Below are positions 5,207 to 5,524 of a stretch of DNA of 5,524 nt, piece after piece. Where the stretch lies: contig NZ_JNIW01000109.1 in assembly GCF_000701425.1 (NCBI RefSeq), positions 1 through 5,524 of the forward strand, read 5' to 3'. Every line of letters starts with the position of its first letter. Position 1 is the first letter of the stretch. The position numbers were made by a program, and so were the translations under genes. This DNA is from Deinococcus frigens DSM 12807 (lineage in GTDB: Bacteria; Deinococcota; Deinococci; Deinococcales; Deinococcaceae). The notes under the pieces are model-generated. The model was not told the origin of the DNA and searched no databases. It worked only from the letters and a program-made list of their open reading frames with translations.

Positions 5207-5524
5207 TTATGAGGGCGGACGGAAAACGAGCTGCCAGCCAACTTCAAGGGTGGTTTGAGGAGGGGCATGAAGGCGTTTCCGATGGCCCAGTGGCTCAGGG
5301 TCAGGCCCACCCTGGAGCGTCAGGCGAGAGAAGATTGCCTGACCACGGCTCAGCGCGTAATGAACCGCCCGGAGACCGATCTTGAGGTAGCTCAGCGCCC
5401 GCCGCCAGTGGGGATCGACGTGTCGTCGATCCCCACGCTGCACCACCTCGATACCTTCGGAGACGAGCAGCAAGGTCGCCACCGACAGCACCAGGATCAG
5501 GCGCTCCAGACTGGCGGCGTCGCG
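5196..5524 (-). mobile_element. Insertion sequence, one end only, boundary tentative
   Basis: The transposase tail at the right edge implies an insertion sequence that extends beyond the window. The stop codon usually lies close to the element end in such ISs. CTGACAAATTTTATG beginning at 5197 begins with CTGA like some IS4-group termini and includes the transposase stop, so it is a possible terminal repeat. The opposite end is not available, so neither the inverted repeat nor a target duplication can be checked. Confidence 0.35.
5207..5524 (-). CDS. Transposase, C-terminal part (probably IS4 family), cut by the window edge
   Basis: An open frame enters from the right edge and ends at TAA (5207-5209), giving 105 C-terminal residues; the start is outside the window. 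The segment [19 protein letters not shown], then [16 protein letters not shown], is typical of the tail that follows the YREK catalytic region in IS4-type transposases: a hydrophobic helix, an arginine-rich turn, then a second helix. The DDE residues themselves are not in view, so family and intactness cannot be confirmed. It is unlikely to be a complete short gene: the GTG at 5491 that could start a 94-residue protein lies inside the conserved helix. The gene points towards the SDR operon and ends about 300 bases from it. Confidence 0.72.
   Translation of the reverse strand, partial: RDAASLERLILVLSVATLLLVSEGIEVVQRGDRRHVDPHWRRALSYLKIGLRAVHYALSRGQAIFSRLTLQGGPDPEPLGHRKRLHAPPQTTLEVGWQLVFRPPS

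Overview
The window looks like chromosomal DNA from a member of Deinococcota, most likely a Deinococcus. The evidence is the GC-rich coding sequence, a 5S rRNA of Deinococcus type followed directly by tRNA-Gly(GCC) (the 23S-5S-tRNA-Gly order known from Thermus), a class III-like PPK2 close to the Deinococcus enzyme, and two genes whose start codons sit 7 nt after a TANNNT box, the leaderless-transcript layout described in Deinococcus. Genus-level placement is an inference from memory of these families, not from a search.

Layout. Positions 1-49 are the 23S-5S spacer, with a hairpin. 5S rRNA (about 50-172), a T-rich stretch, a 9-bp hairpin (192-212), tRNA-Gly with encoded CCA (218-293) and a strong rho-independent terminator (309-339) form the tail of an rRNA operon on +. 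On the minus strand, converging on that terminator, is a polyphosphate kinase 2 gene (357-1163). Divergent from it, on +, is a two-gene unit: a beta-class, type III Mod-like DNA methyltransferase (1281-3125), then, with a 10-nt overlap, a 202-residue protein with a recognisable but atypical PD-(D/E)XK-like core (3116-3724). This pair is the most interesting part of the window: a candidate restriction-modification or other defence module with a type III-like methyltransferase and no helicase-containing Res subunit next to it. A second + unit follows, with its own candidate leaderless promoter: a Nudix hydrolase (3784-4191) translationally coupled by a GTGA overlap to an SDR oxidoreductase (4188-4904) that lacks the usual catalytic serine. 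The last 600 bases are a lower-GC stretch of about 300 bases without a convincing gene (4905-5206) and the C-terminal end of a minus-strand transposase, probably IS4 family, running off the right edge (5207-5524).

How the genes work together. The rRNA/tRNA tail and PPK2 are housekeeping functions (translation; nucleotide phosphorylation from polyphosphate). The methyltransferase/nuclease-like pair is probably a self-contained DNA-modifying module placed between housekeeping genes, with an insertion sequence about 1.5 kb downstream. The Nudix-SDR pair is co-translated, which implies a shared pathway, but the substrate cannot be read from the sequence.
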